In this document: in pieces, positions 54,998 through 63,977 of the stretch | How the letters are laid out: each line of letters starts with the position of its first letter | How positions within the stretch are numbered: the first letter of the stretch is position 1 | Assembly: GCA_937928045.1 (NCBI GenBank) | Contig: CALFWO010000070.1 | Span: 1-64,000, forward strand | Source of the DNA: an uncultured Saprospiraceae bacterium | Lineage (GTDB): Bacteria > Bacteroidota > Bacteroidia > Chitinophagales > Saprospiraceae | Length of the DNA stretch: 64,000 bases | Direction: 5' to 3' | Program-made: the position numbers and the translations under genes | Notes under the pieces: generated by a model | What the model was told of the DNA's origin: nothing | Databases searched by the model: none | What the model saw: only the letters and a program-made list of their open reading frames with translations

Positions 54998-55771
54998 TTG
55001 AACAAAAAAATCATTTACATCGGTGGCTATGGATGGAGTGGGTCGACATTGCTGTCCAGACTTTTGATGCTACTTCCAAAGGTGATCAGCCTAGGTGAAT
55101 TTCATAATATCAAAGAGGATTTTAAAAACAACGATAAATGTTCCTGTGGTGAACACGTTAGTAGTTGTTTCTTTTGGAAGGCTCCATTTCAAAAATTTCA
55201 ACAAGGTGTAGTAGAAGAAAAAGATTTATTTGATCAATTGCATTTCGATCAGCCCAATACCATTTTTATAGACGCTTCTAAAACCACCTTTTCAAATTTT
55301 CAAAGACCATTTAAATTGGCGGAAGCGTATGACGTTTTATTTATCCATTTAGTAAGAGATGGATTTTCAGTGCTAGGTTCTAATTTGAAACGAAAGCCTA
55401 GAAATTTATTTTGGAATTCTATGGTAACTGCTATTCATTGGAAATTGGCGAATTATTTTTCCGAAAGATTTAAATTGAAATATAGAGACAGGTATTTATT
55501 AGTTAAATATGAAGAACTGATTCATGATCCAACTACACTGTTGAAGAAAGTTGCCAAAGCATTGGATTTGAAAATTTCAGATGAATTAAATGGTTTCTGT
55601 ATGCTGCCATTAGGGCATCAGATTTCTGGAAATAATATTCGATTCGAAAAGGAATTAAAAGTTGAAAAAAGAATCTCAAATACGGATGAACTTCCGAGGG
55701 TAGGAAAATGGGTCTTTAGTTTTTTTAGCGGATCGATGGTCAAACGTTATTATCCTTCTGGAAATAGTTAA
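54998..55771 (+). CDS. Sulfotransferase family protein
   Basis: A 257-residue PAPS-dependent sulfotransferase candidate. The 5'-phosphosulfate loop is GGYGWSGSTLL (residues 9-19) and a 3'-phosphate-binding element reads IHLVRDGFSVLGSNLKR. TTG 54998 is the start: no other start gives the loop at its normal distance from the N-terminus. A Cys-rich patch (CSCGEHVSSCFFW) is typical of some bacterial members. Its 3' end overlaps the convergent GT-like gene by 32 nt. Confidence 0.83.
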   Translation: MNKKIIYIGGYGWSGSTLLSRLLMLLPKVISLGEFHNIKEDFKNNDKCSCGEHVSSCFFWKAPFQKFQQGVVEEKDLFDQLHFDQPNTIFIDASKTTFSNFQRPFKLAEAYDVLFIHLVRDGFSVLGSNLKRKPRNLFWNSMVTAIHWKLANYFSERFKLKYRDRYLLVKYEELIHDPTTLLKKVAKALDLKISDELNGFCMLPLGHQISGNNIRFEKELKVEKRISNTDELPRVGKWVFSFFSGSMVKRYYPSGNS

Positions 55772-56855
55772 TAACAGGAAGCATTGTTTTTTCCCAGCTT
55801 AAATTTTTCTTGGCGTAGCTTTTAATGAGACTTGTGTTGTTTTTAAAATTCTTAGAAAGTAGCAAGTTAATATCAATTGGGTTTTCAGATTCTTCGAGAT
55901 TAATGATGCCTTCGCATCCAGGAATAAACCCGGGATCGACTCCTGCGTAAAAGAAATTCAATCCTCGTGCCGCATACTCTCGATGCTTTAATGATTGATT
56001 GATGATAACTCCTTTGCGATGAATTCCTAGCGTTCCAACTCCACAATTTGCCCAGTCGTAATGTTGATCAAGTTCCAACTTAGAAAGTGGTGGGTAAAAG
56101 GAAAACATTGAATCAATGTTTAATTCTTTGCACAATTTTTTAGATTCTTCCCAGCCATTTCCAATTATTCTAACTTCGATTTTTGTGTCGCCTTTATAAT
56201 TTTGAATGCCATAAATCAATCGATCTATTCCGTGCCAGTAATTAAAATTACCTACTGCAATAAGCTGAAGCTTTTTCCAGTCTGTGTTGTTGGAAGAAGC
56301 AGGGAACAATTCTTCGTTAATCCCATTGCCTATTTGTAAAACTGCTGTATCGTATATTTCTTTTGCTGTTCCCAAGTGCGCAATTCTATCAATAAGGTTA
56401 AATATTTTTTTACGATAGTAAATGTCAAATTTCAATTCTATTTTTTGAGGAATACTTTTGTATTCCTGTTCATATGGGTAGGTAGGGAAATCCGCAACAA
56501 TTTTAGTATTTGGGTTCTTTATTTTGAAGGCTTGTAGAAATTGCAAAAGTGCTTTGGAACTCAAACAGTATCTGAAATATAAAAAGTCATAATTACTGAG
56601 GTCGCAAGTTTCGGAAATAATCTTCCCCAAGTCAAACATGTACAACTTGGCCAGATAGGAACGTTGTTCTATTTTTGCGGGATCAATAGTGTATATTCTT
56701 TTTTGGTTAAGATATAATCCATCCTCTAAAAAATATAAGAAATCAAAGTCATTGCATGCTTCTTTTAATACGAGAAGTTGTCCTTGACATTTCAAAAAAA
56801 TTCCGCCGTTCGCTGGCTTAGAAAAATTCACACGTGCAAATAGTAAACCTCTCAT
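55740..56855 (-). CDS. Glycosyltransferase-like protein (GT-B, GT4-type C-terminal half)
   Basis: A 371-residue protein. ATG 56855 (MRGLLFARVNFSKPANGGIF) is preferred; the upstream extension to 56960 lies inside the neighbouring gene. The opening with PANGGI and the later IAVGNFNYWHGIDRLIYGI and GNGWEESKKLCKEL resemble GT4 enzymes, though the terminal acidic motif is less clear (KHREYAARGLNFFY). It lies 4 nt after the FemAB-like gene and is probably co-transcribed with it. Sugar unknown. Confidence 0.7.
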   Translation of the reverse strand: MRGLLFARVNFSKPANGGIFLKCQGQLLVLKEACNDFDFLYFLEDGLYLNQKRIYTIDPAKIEQRSYLAKLYMFDLGKIISETCDLSNYDFLYFRYCLSSKALLQFLQAFKIKNPNTKIVADFPTYPYEQEYKSIPQKIELKFDIYYRKKIFNLIDRIAHLGTAKEIYDTAVLQIGNGINEELFPASSNNTDWKKLQLIAVGNFNYWHGIDRLIYGIQNYKGDTKIEVRIIGNGWEESKKLCKELNIDSMFSFYPPLSKLELDQHYDWANCGVGTLGIHRKGVIINQSLKHREYAARGLNFFYAGVDPGFIPGCEGIINLEESENPIDINLLLSKNFKNNTSLIKSYAKKNLSWEKTMLPVINYFQKDNNV

Positions 56856-56859
56856 ATTA

Positions 56860-57795
56860 TTAGCGCAACGACCAAAGTGCTTTGATCCATTTGTTTTTAA
56901 ATTTTCGGGCTGTAAGTACTGGGACTTCTTTAACGGGAAAGGATTTGAACATTGCACCAATTCCGGGAATTACTCCTCCTTCAAAGTCAAATATTTTATT
57001 TTTACTTTGTGCAGATCTTAGACCTTCAAACAATAATAATTGCACAGCGCCACGACTAACTTCCGATTTAGTATATCCTGATAGCCAGTTATATTTCATG
57101 TGTTTGTCCCATAGGAAATAATTAGCTGCGACTACATTGCCGGATTTATCTTTTGCAACTAAAATTTCTCCCCATTTTTTTTCCTGAATCAGGGAATGAA
57201 ATTTTTGAAGTTTTTCCAAAGAGAATGGTAATTTTTGTTGGTTGCGTTTAAAACTTTGTTCGACTACTTGAAATAATTCATCAATACTTGAGCTTGTGGA
57301 CACTGTTAAATTGCTCTGAGCCTTTTTAACGTCATTCCTCAGTTTTCCATCAAGACTTTCCATTGAAACAAAATCGTTGGGATAAATAAGGTAGGTGAAT
57401 CTGGTATCCAATTCCCAGTTTTTCCAAATCCAGGAAAGGTTTCCAGCAAAGGCAGGTATATTTCTGAAAGAAGTTAATTCGTTATCAGATAGCTTATCTA
57501 ATATCTGTTCAATTTTGCCATTGATTTTGCTTTGTTTTATTTGCTGCGAGAATTTAGGGTTTATCCAAAGTCCAAGATATGGAGTGAGCGGAGGCATAAG
57601 TGAAATGTTCCAAACAAATTTTTTCCCAGTCCTATAAGGCAATGCGCCGACTATTTGATTGTCTAGATGCCAAGTAATGACCTCCCAGTTTTCATGCTCA
57701 CAAGCGATATCTAACCATTCCGGCTGATGAAATATTGGTATTCCAACCTCATCTTTGCTAGAATTGCAATAAACCTCTTTACTTTGCTGAATCAT
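56860..57795 (-). CDS. FemAB/GNAT-fold acyltransferase-like protein
   Basis: A 311-residue protein. ATG 57795 (MIQQSKEVYCNS) is preferred to 57915, which would run into the divergent asparagine synthase gene. IPIFHQPEWLDIACEHENWEV at the start and AANYFLWDKHMKYNWLSGY and DFEGGVIPGIGAMFKSF at the end are like CelD/FemAB proteins found in polysaccharide loci, which attach aminoacyl or acyl groups. It is 33 nt from the divergent asnB start. Confidence 0.72.
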   Translation of the reverse strand: MIQQSKEVYCNSSKDEVGIPIFHQPEWLDIACEHENWEVITWHLDNQIVGALPYRTGKKFVWNISLMPPLTPYLGLWINPKFSQQIKQSKINGKIEQILDKLSDNELTSFRNIPAFAGNLSWIWKNWELDTRFTYLIYPNDFVSMESLDGKLRNDVKKAQSNLTVSTSSSIDELFQVVEQSFKRNQQKLPFSLEKLQKFHSLIQEKKWGEILVAKDKSGNVVAANYFLWDKHMKYNWLSGYTKSEVSRGAVQLLLFEGLRSAQSKNKIFDFEGGVIPGIGAMFKSFPVKEVPVLTARKFKNKWIKALWSLR

Positions 57796-57828
57796 AATTA
57801 CATTTTGCCGAGGAACTAAGATATATAT

Positions 57829-59622
57829 ATGTGTGGGATTTTTGGGATAGTTGTACCAGAAGGTGAAAAACCTGCTGCTCCGATCGTTGAGAAGGCTACT
57901 GATTCCTTGTATCACAGAGGTCCAGATGGTGGAGGTTATTTTTATGATAAGAATGTAGCGCTAGGGAATCGCCGCTTGGCTATTTTAGATTTGTCGGATG
58001 ATGGCCACATGCCTATGGTGTATGGGTCGCTGAGGATTACCTACAACGGAGAACTATACAATTACCTCGAACTAAGGTCGGAACTAATTACACGGGGTCA
58101 CGAATTTAGAACTAAGACAGATACAGAAGTTGTACTAGCTGCTTATAAAGAGTGGGGAAAAGCATGCGAGCAACATTTCAACGGAATGTGGGCTTTCGCA
58201 ATTTATGACATTGAAAAGGCAGAATTATTTTGTTCAAGAGACCGATTTGGCATCAAACCATTTTTCTACTCCTTTCGAGAAAATGTTTTTGCTTTTGCAT
58301 CTGAAATAAAGGCGTTGAGATTTTTGCCAAATTGGAGGCCTAAGTTAAATCATGAAATGGCTGGAGATTTTTTAATTCATGGACTTCAACATCATACCAG
58401 TCAAACACTTTATGATGGTGTTAATCAATTGCCGGCAGGTCACCAAATGCTTTTTGATTGTAACGAAAGTAAAATGATAATTAATCAATATTACCATCTT
58501 GATTCAATTACAAAAGCTAAAAATTTATCATTTGAATCGGCCACCAATAAGTTTAAGGATTTGTTAGAAGATGCCATTCATCTGCATCGGAGATCTGATG
58601 TAAAAGTTGGTATTGCACTTTCAGGTGGTTTGGACAGTTCTACAATCGTTGCATTGAATTCAAAATTATATCCAGAGGAAATTGATCAATTGGAGACTAT
58701 TAGCTATGCTTCTACGATAAAGGTCTATGATGAGTCTAATTATGTTGATGATTTGTTGAAAAAATATCCAGTTACCTCGCATAAGATTTCAGCTGGTTTT
58801 GGAGAAACCATGGGGTTGATGGATGAAGTGATTAAGGCGCATGATGAACCACTTTTATCTGCGAGTCTTATAGCTCAATATTTAGTATTTAGAATGGCGA
58901 AAGAAAATAACTTAAAAGTCATGCTAGATGGCCAAGGAGCCGATGAAATATTGGCTGGTTACGGAACATACTATAAACCCTTTTGGAAAGAAATTTTGAA
59001 GTCAAAGCCTTGGTTGATCTTAGGAGAACTTATTGGAGTTTTAGGTAAACATGAAATAAATTTAAAATCTAAGATGTCCGTGGATAAGACATTGGAAGTT
59101 CAAACTTATTTGAATTTTTCAACATCTAATCACAAAGTGAACAATGATAACTTTAGTGCTTATGAGCAATATATGCTATTGCAAGGGATATTACCTTACC
59201 TCTTACATTTTGATGATCGAAATAGTATGGCTCATAGTGTTGAGTCTAGAGTTCCGTTTTTGGATTATCGCTTAGTAGAATTCTGTCTTTCTTTACCTCC
59301 GTTTTTTAAAATAAAGCATGGTGTTAGAAAGCGAATATTGAGAGCTTCGATGCGCGAAGAGTTGCCCAAAAGTATTTTAAACCGATATGATAAAATGGGT
59401 TTTCCGACTCCACAACAGCATTGGATGTCTGAGCAATCTGAATATTTTGTGAATAAAATTTCTGAAATTGTAAATGATTTCCCTAAACTTATTACTCAAG
59501 ATTATTTGGAATATACTAAGGATGTTTTGACCAATAATAAAGTGGAGCATTATGCTGGAATCTGGAGAGTAATCAGCTTTTTTAGATGGATGGAATTAGA
59601 AGGAATGACTGTTCATGATTAA
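57829..59622 (+). CDS. asnB: Asparagine synthase, glutamine-hydrolysing
   Basis: A 597-residue enzyme. The protein begins MCGIFGIV, so Cys2 is the glutaminase nucleophile after Met removal, and RGPDGGGYF with the rest of the class II amidotransferase domain follows. The ATP-binding SGGLDSS starts at residue 265. Such proteins in glycan clusters often amidate a uronic acid or add an amino group rather than supply asparagine. It is divergent from the FemAB-like gene and convergent with the GT-like gene, 17 nt away. Confidence 0.93.
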   Translation: MCGIFGIVVPEGEKPAAPIVEKATDSLYHRGPDGGGYFYDKNVALGNRRLAILDLSDDGHMPMVYGSLRITYNGELYNYLELRSELITRGHEFRTKTDTEVVLAAYKEWGKACEQHFNGMWAFAIYDIEKAELFCSRDRFGIKPFFYSFRENVFAFASEIKALRFLPNWRPKLNHEMAGDFLIHGLQHHTSQTLYDGVNQLPAGHQMLFDCNESKMIINQYYHLDSITKAKNLSFESATNKFKDLLEDAIHLHRRSDVKVGIALSGGLDSSTIVALNSKLYPEEIDQLETISYASTIKVYDESNYVDDLLKKYPVTSHKISAGFGETMGLMDEVIKAHDEPLLSASLIAQYLVFRMAKENNLKVMLDGQGADEILAGYGTYYKPFWKEILKSKPWLILGELIGVLGKHEINLKSKMSVDKTLEVQTYLNFSTSNHKVNNDNFSAYEQYMLLQGILPYLLHFDDRNSMAHSVESRVPFLDYRLVEFCLSLPPFFKIKHGVRKRILRASMREELPKSILNRYDKMGFPTPQQHWMSEQSEYFVNKISEIVNDFPKLITQDYLEYTKDVLTNNKVEHYAGIWRVISFFRWMELEGMTVHD

Positions 59623-59639
59623 TTAAATGCTTTCTGGTA

Positions 59640-60812
59640 CTAAGGTATTATTTGTTTCAAGTATGCAAGTAAATTGGATCGTTGAAATTTAATTTGAGCA
59701 TCCTCGGGGATATTGTCCCATATTCTATTGTTGTCATTCAGTATTTCTATTATTTTTTTCTTCAAATTGTTTTCCTTATACGTAACGAACAATTCACTCC
59801 AGCCAAATGGAATTGGATAGGATTCTGGGATTAAAGTTGGAATTCCAGCTCTTACAGCGTCATTAGCTGTACCTGATATCTTGGAGTATCCCATTTTTTC
59901 TAAATAGATGTGATTTTTCCCTATCTTTTTAATCGGAAGTAAAAGGAGATCAGATGCTCCTAAATATTGATCATATGCTTGAGCTGAAAGATGTTCCTTG
60001 AAATAGGTGACTTGAATAGTTTTAATACTTTCGAATTTATCAATAATACTTAGATGATTTACTTTTCCAAGTAAAACCAGATTGATTTTCTTGTTTAACG
60101 AATTGGATAGATTTTCCAATGTTGAATAAATGGATTTGTAATCCCTAACATCATCGCTAACGGTTCCGGGAATAGTAATGGTTATCTTAAGGCTATTGGT
60201 AGGGTCAATTTTTATTTTGGTATTATAGCTTGCAAACGGCAATACGACTTTTGGTTTTTCTTTAATCTTAGGATTCATATTCGCTGCATAGTCAAGTAAC
60301 TCTTTAGAAGGGAAAATATATGAATTGACTTTTTTGACTATTTCCTTTTTATATTTATGGCTTGCATTTCCTTTTATTTTTCCCCACCTGAAAATGTCTT
60401 TCCAGCTTTCAAGTGTCACATGACTTTGGGGAGCAAACATTGAGTGTACATTGTGAATTACTAGTGCCGAGTTTGAATGCGCCGCGATTCGAGAAAAAGA
60501 TTGAAAATGACTTAGTATTGTAGTAATGATTACTAAATCGTAGTTGCCCAAATCTTGTTGATTAGAGTGAAGAAACGCTTCAATGGATTGATTGTCCGAA
60601 ACAACCTCGGTTTCTATTCCATTCAATAAATCTGATTCTCTTAAAGCTTCAAAGAGATATGAACTACAATAGATTTTAATCTGGTATTCGCTATCTTGCA
60701 ACAGATTGCAATAATGCCTTACAACTTCTTCATGTTGATAAAGTTCAAGTATGGCGATTGATTTTTTCAAGCTATAATTTCTTAGTTTGTTGAGCTTAAA
60801 GATAGAAAGCAT
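59640..60812 (-). CDS. Glycosyltransferase-like protein, GT-B fold
   Basis: A 390-residue protein without confident subfamily. N-terminal KKSIAILELYQHEEVVRHYC and the later ITIPGTVSDDVRDYKSIYS, LVLLGKVNHLS and ASDLLLLPIKK, with AGIPTLIPESY, follow the GT4 layout. ATG 60812 would overlap the start of the divergent GT2 gene by one base; a TTG at 60770 (giving MKKSIAILELY) is a reasonable alternative that frees 41 nt for promoters. Role in the second glycan cluster is inferred from its neighbours. Confidence 0.65.
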   Translation of the reverse strand: MLSIFKLNKLRNYSLKKSIAILELYQHEEVVRHYCNLLQDSEYQIKIYCSSYLFEALRESDLLNGIETEVVSDNQSIEAFLHSNQQDLGNYDLVIITTILSHFQSFSRIAAHSNSALVIHNVHSMFAPQSHVTLESWKDIFRWGKIKGNASHKYKKEIVKKVNSYIFPSKELLDYAANMNPKIKEKPKVVLPFASYNTKIKIDPTNSLKITITIPGTVSDDVRDYKSIYSTLENLSNSLNKKINLVLLGKVNHLSIIDKFESIKTIQVTYFKEHLSAQAYDQYLGASDLLLLPIKKIGKNHIYLEKMGYSKISGTANDAVRAGIPTLIPESYPIPFGWSELFVTYKENNLKKKIIEILNDNNRIWDNIPEDAQIKFQRSNLLAYLKQIIP

Positions 60813-61729
60813 TGGAAGATAAGTCTATTCTATTTTCAGTTATTATTCCAACTTATAATAGAGTGGAACTGTTAATGGAAGCGATCAATTCGGTTTCTAG
60901 TCAGGAAAAAGGCGATGTTGAGCTCATTATAGTTGATGATGGATCTACTGACGAGACTAAAACTGAAATACAGCAGTTAAAGCTAAGCTTTTTGAAATAT
61001 ATTTTCCAAGATAATCAAGGTCAGAGTGCTGCTAGAAACCAAGGAGTCGAAAAGGCGAAAGGGGAGTATGTAATATTCATGGACGATGATGATTATTGGT
61101 TAGAGGGGTTTTTAGATAATTTCCGGAGTGCTATTCAAAACAGTACTAAAGCCCAGAAAATATTTAGAACAGGATTTATCCGTGTTTACAAGGATGGAAA
61201 AGAAAGGAAAGCGCCAAATTATGATGCCAAAATAGATGGACATCCGGTGAAATGGGCAGCTTATAACATGTGTGGTTTGTGGTCTTTGTGTATCCCTCGA
61301 GAATATTTAATGGAACATCAATCACCAGTTGGATTTCCACATTGGCAGGATACCCATTTAATTTTAAGGTTGTTAGCACAGTATCCATTTGAACAATTGG
61401 ATGTATATAATTACGGCTATCGCATACATGAAAGAATGGGCTCGTTGAGATCTGAAAATAAAAAGGACTTGTTGAATCGAGCCAAGATTAATGTAAAAGC
61501 AATGGATCACCTTTTTGAAAACTATGGAAATTTGGTTTCAATATATTTACCATCAGGAACTTCGGCATATTTAAAAGCTGAAAAATATTTGGGATATGCT
61601 AATTTGGAATTAACCAACGGAAGTAGAAGTAATCATTGGGAGTTGCTGAAGTGTTCCTTGAGGACAAGGGTTGATTTTAGATTTTGGAAAGGGTATTTGA
61701 TATTTTTTAGGAATGTTTTGTTTCGTTAA
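60812..61729 (+). CDS. Glycosyltransferase family 2
   Basis: A 305-residue GT-A enzyme. SVIIPTYNRVELLMEAINSV, VDDGSTDETKTEI, the NQGQSAARNQGVEKAKG stretch, and the DxD motif (FMDDDDYW) are all present. TTG 60812 is the start because the beta-strand at SVIIPTYN must be close to the N-terminus. It uses a UDP- or GDP-sugar donor on a cytoplasmic lipid-linked acceptor. The adjacent divergent gene shares its first nucleotide. Confidence 0.92.
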   Translation: MEDKSILFSVIIPTYNRVELLMEAINSVSSQEKGDVELIIVDDGSTDETKTEIQQLKLSFLKYIFQDNQGQSAARNQGVEKAKGEYVIFMDDDDYWLEGFLDNFRSAIQNSTKAQKIFRTGFIRVYKDGKERKAPNYDAKIDGHPVKWAAYNMCGLWSLCIPREYLMEHQSPVGFPHWQDTHLILRLLAQYPFEQLDVYNYGYRIHERMGSLRSENKKDLLNRAKINVKAMDHLFENYGNLVSIYLPSGTSAYLKAEKYLGYANLELTNGSRSNHWELLKCSLRTRVDFRFWKGYLIFFRNVLFR

Positions 61730-61780
61730 ATAATTTGAATCTATATTTTTATTTTCTCTTGTTGCCTAAATTTTTGGTAA

Positions 61781-62779
61781 ATGAATGTATTGCATAATTG
61801 GAAGTCTCCAGATCAAGAATTACTACCGGAATTTATTATCGGCGGTGCAATGAAATCGGGAACTTCAACCTTGCATAGAATTCTTGAAAGGCATCCTAGA
61901 ATTTTTATTCCCAATAATGAGATTCATTTTTTTGATATTGATAATATTTTGGCACATAGTGATTTCAATAGTTTTGATCGAAAGGATTTAACCTGGAAAA
62001 GCCAATCTATGGAAAAGGATGCCAAGAAGATGTGGGATTGGTATTTAAGCAAATTTCAAGGAAAAAAGGATTTTATTAAAGGTGAAGATTCAACTACCTA
62101 TTTGGAGTCTAGTATTGCTGCCAAACGCTTGGCACTTCAGGATAAACAAATTAAATTGATTTTTATACTTAGGCATCCAGTAGATCGCGCTTATTCTAAT
62201 TATTGGCATTTGTTAAGGAGTGGAAGGGCAATGTTTGATTTTGAAGACACACTAAGATATAATCCTTGTTCTGTGTTAAATAGAAGTCTTTACATGGATC
62301 AACTACGAAGTTATTATGACTATTTTCCAAGAGAAAGAATTAAAATAATATTATTCGAAGACCTAAAGCGATTTCCTAAAGAAACGATCAAAGGAGTTAG
62401 TAAATACCTCAATATTGATTTTAATGAATTTCCTGAAAAAGCATTTGGTACTCACTACAATAGAAGTGCTCGGCCGAAGAGTGTGAAATTACAAATCCTA
62501 AAGAATAGATACTTTAGAGCTTGGGGTAACAGTCATTATAAAAATAATTTGCCATACTCATTGATGGGGGATGATAAATCAATTTTCAAGTTTGCTGGAA
62601 ATTTTTTACATAAAGTTTATTCTAGACTTAATTCCTCCAGTGAGTTTGAAATTCCTCAAATTAATAATGATTCAAGACAGTTATTAAATGATTATTTCCA
62701 TAGAGAATTGACAGGTATCGATGATTTGACCGGTGAGGATATTTTTAACAGATGGTTTGATACTAAGGGAATTAGTTAA
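61781..62779 (+). CDS. Sulfotransferase family protein, heparan-sulfotransferase-like
   Basis: A 332-residue sulfotransferase. The 5'-phosphosulfate loop is GGAMKSGTSTL (residues 21-31) and the 3'-phosphate-binding region reads IFILRHPVDRAYSNYWHLL, which is the form seen in heparan sulfate and other carbohydrate sulfotransferases. Later EDLKRFPKETIKGVSKYLNI is also typical. It has no signal peptide. It starts 51 nt after the GT2 gene and overlaps the convergent GT4 gene by 8 nt. A polysaccharide acceptor is likely. Confidence 0.9.
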   Translation: MNVLHNWKSPDQELLPEFIIGGAMKSGTSTLHRILERHPRIFIPNNEIHFFDIDNILAHSDFNSFDRKDLTWKSQSMEKDAKKMWDWYLSKFQGKKDFIKGEDSTTYLESSIAAKRLALQDKQIKLIFILRHPVDRAYSNYWHLLRSGRAMFDFEDTLRYNPCSVLNRSLYMDQLRSYYDYFPRERIKIILFEDLKRFPKETIKGVSKYLNIDFNEFPEKAFGTHYNRSARPKSVKLQILKNRYFRAWGNSHYKNNLPYSLMGDDKSIFKFAGNFLHKVYSRLNSSSEFEIPQINNDSRQLLNDYFHRELTGIDDLTGEDIFNRWFDTKGIS

Positions 62780-63977
62780 GATTATCTTTATGAATGTATT
62801 TGCGATATACTTTTTCTAGAACTGTAGCATTTCTTATAATGTCATATTTATTCTCAATGTGCAATCTAGCTCGCTCACTATAGGCTTTATACTCGTTTTC
62901 TTCCATTTCGTAGAAATATTCTATCGATTCAGATAGCGCCTTAATATCTTTCTCTGTAGATAGTTTTCCAGTTTTATTTTGAATCACTTCATCAGGAATA
63001 TCGCAGTGAGTTGTAGAAATAACCGGCATGCCAGTAGCTTGAGCGTCCAACAAAACAACAGGAGCCCCACCTTCGCAATCTTTATTTGCTGCATAACAAC
63101 TGGGATGGATGAATACATCATATTTCTTTAAGGAATCGTGCAGGTTTTTGTAATCAATTGGAGGTAAGAAAAAGACATTGTTTTGTATTTCATACTCTTT
63201 TACCATTGACTTCAATTTATTTAGTAACCCAGTCGTTCTTTCATTTCCGATAAAAGTTAAGGTCATATTTGGACATCTGTTCAAAGCCTTTTTAAAAGCT
63301 TTGATGGAATATTCATGTCCTTTTTTTTCTGTGTAAGAAGCTAATTGTATAAGCTTCAAAGTGTTGGGTTTTTTAGTTCTAGCGAAATATGTAATTTTAT
63401 TGACATTAACGCCAAGTGGAACAATATGGATTTTTTCTGTCGGACATTCTAGTTTTGATAAGATTTTTGCTCCGTGACTTCCTTCGCAGATAAATCCGTC
63501 TGCTTTTTGGAATAAGATCTTGAATCGTTCTTTGAATTTTGGTTGAACGAATGGTAGTTTTTCGTAATCCCAGCCATAAAATGAAATTAGAAATGGTAGT
63601 TGACTATTTCGCTTTATTTGTAAGGCCTGCCAACCAATGTCAGCGAAATGGGCATGTAGAATATCAATAGAATTGTTTTCTAAATATCTACTAATGTGAT
63701 GCGAGAAATTTCCATTATTGTATTCTAAATATTTGATTTTCAATTTTTCAAAAATGCGAAATAACCCTTTTTTATTTGATGAATATTTCATATCAAACAA
63801 GGGGTCAGATAGTTTTAAGAGTAAAGTAATATTTGGAGATAAAAGAAGATTTGTGGTGAAACGAAAAGCAGCTATCTGATGATTTGTCTCTTTAGAATTC
63901 GATAGTAAACCAAAAAGCCAATTTTCTGTGTTTGGTAGGTATGTATTTACCAGATGAAGGACTTTAAGACTTTTCAT
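62772..63977 (-). CDS. Glycosyltransferase, GT4
   Basis: A 401-residue GT-B enzyme, complete in the window. KVLHLVNTYLPNTENWLFGLL begins the N-terminal domain; LHAHFADIGWQAL, PFLISFYGWDYEKLP, LIQLASYTEKKGHEYSIKAF and EGGAPVVLLDAQATGMPVI follow, the last containing the E-x7-E-like acceptor/donor region of GT4. It resembles colanic-acid/EPS transferases. Its 3' end overlaps the sulfotransferase convergently by 8 nt. Confidence 0.9.
   Translation of the reverse strand: MKSLKVLHLVNTYLPNTENWLFGLLSNSKETNHQIAAFRFTTNLLLSPNITLLLKLSDPLFDMKYSSNKKGLFRIFEKLKIKYLEYNNGNFSHHISRYLENNSIDILHAHFADIGWQALQIKRNSQLPFLISFYGWDYEKLPFVQPKFKERFKILFQKADGFICEGSHGAKILSKLECPTEKIHIVPLGVNVNKITYFARTKKPNTLKLIQLASYTEKKGHEYSIKAFKKALNRCPNMTLTFIGNERTTGLLNKLKSMVKEYEIQNNVFFLPPIDYKNLHDSLKKYDVFIHPSCYAANKDCEGGAPVVLLDAQATGMPVISTTHCDIPDEVIQNKTGKLSTEKDIKALSESIEYFYEMEENEYKAYSERARLHIENKYDIIRNATVLEKVYRKYIHKDNLN

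Noticed and set aside
56856-56960. N-terminal extension of the GT-like gene
   Set aside because: It overlaps the FemAB-like gene's coding end and is not family-like; ATG 56855 gives a normal N-terminus.
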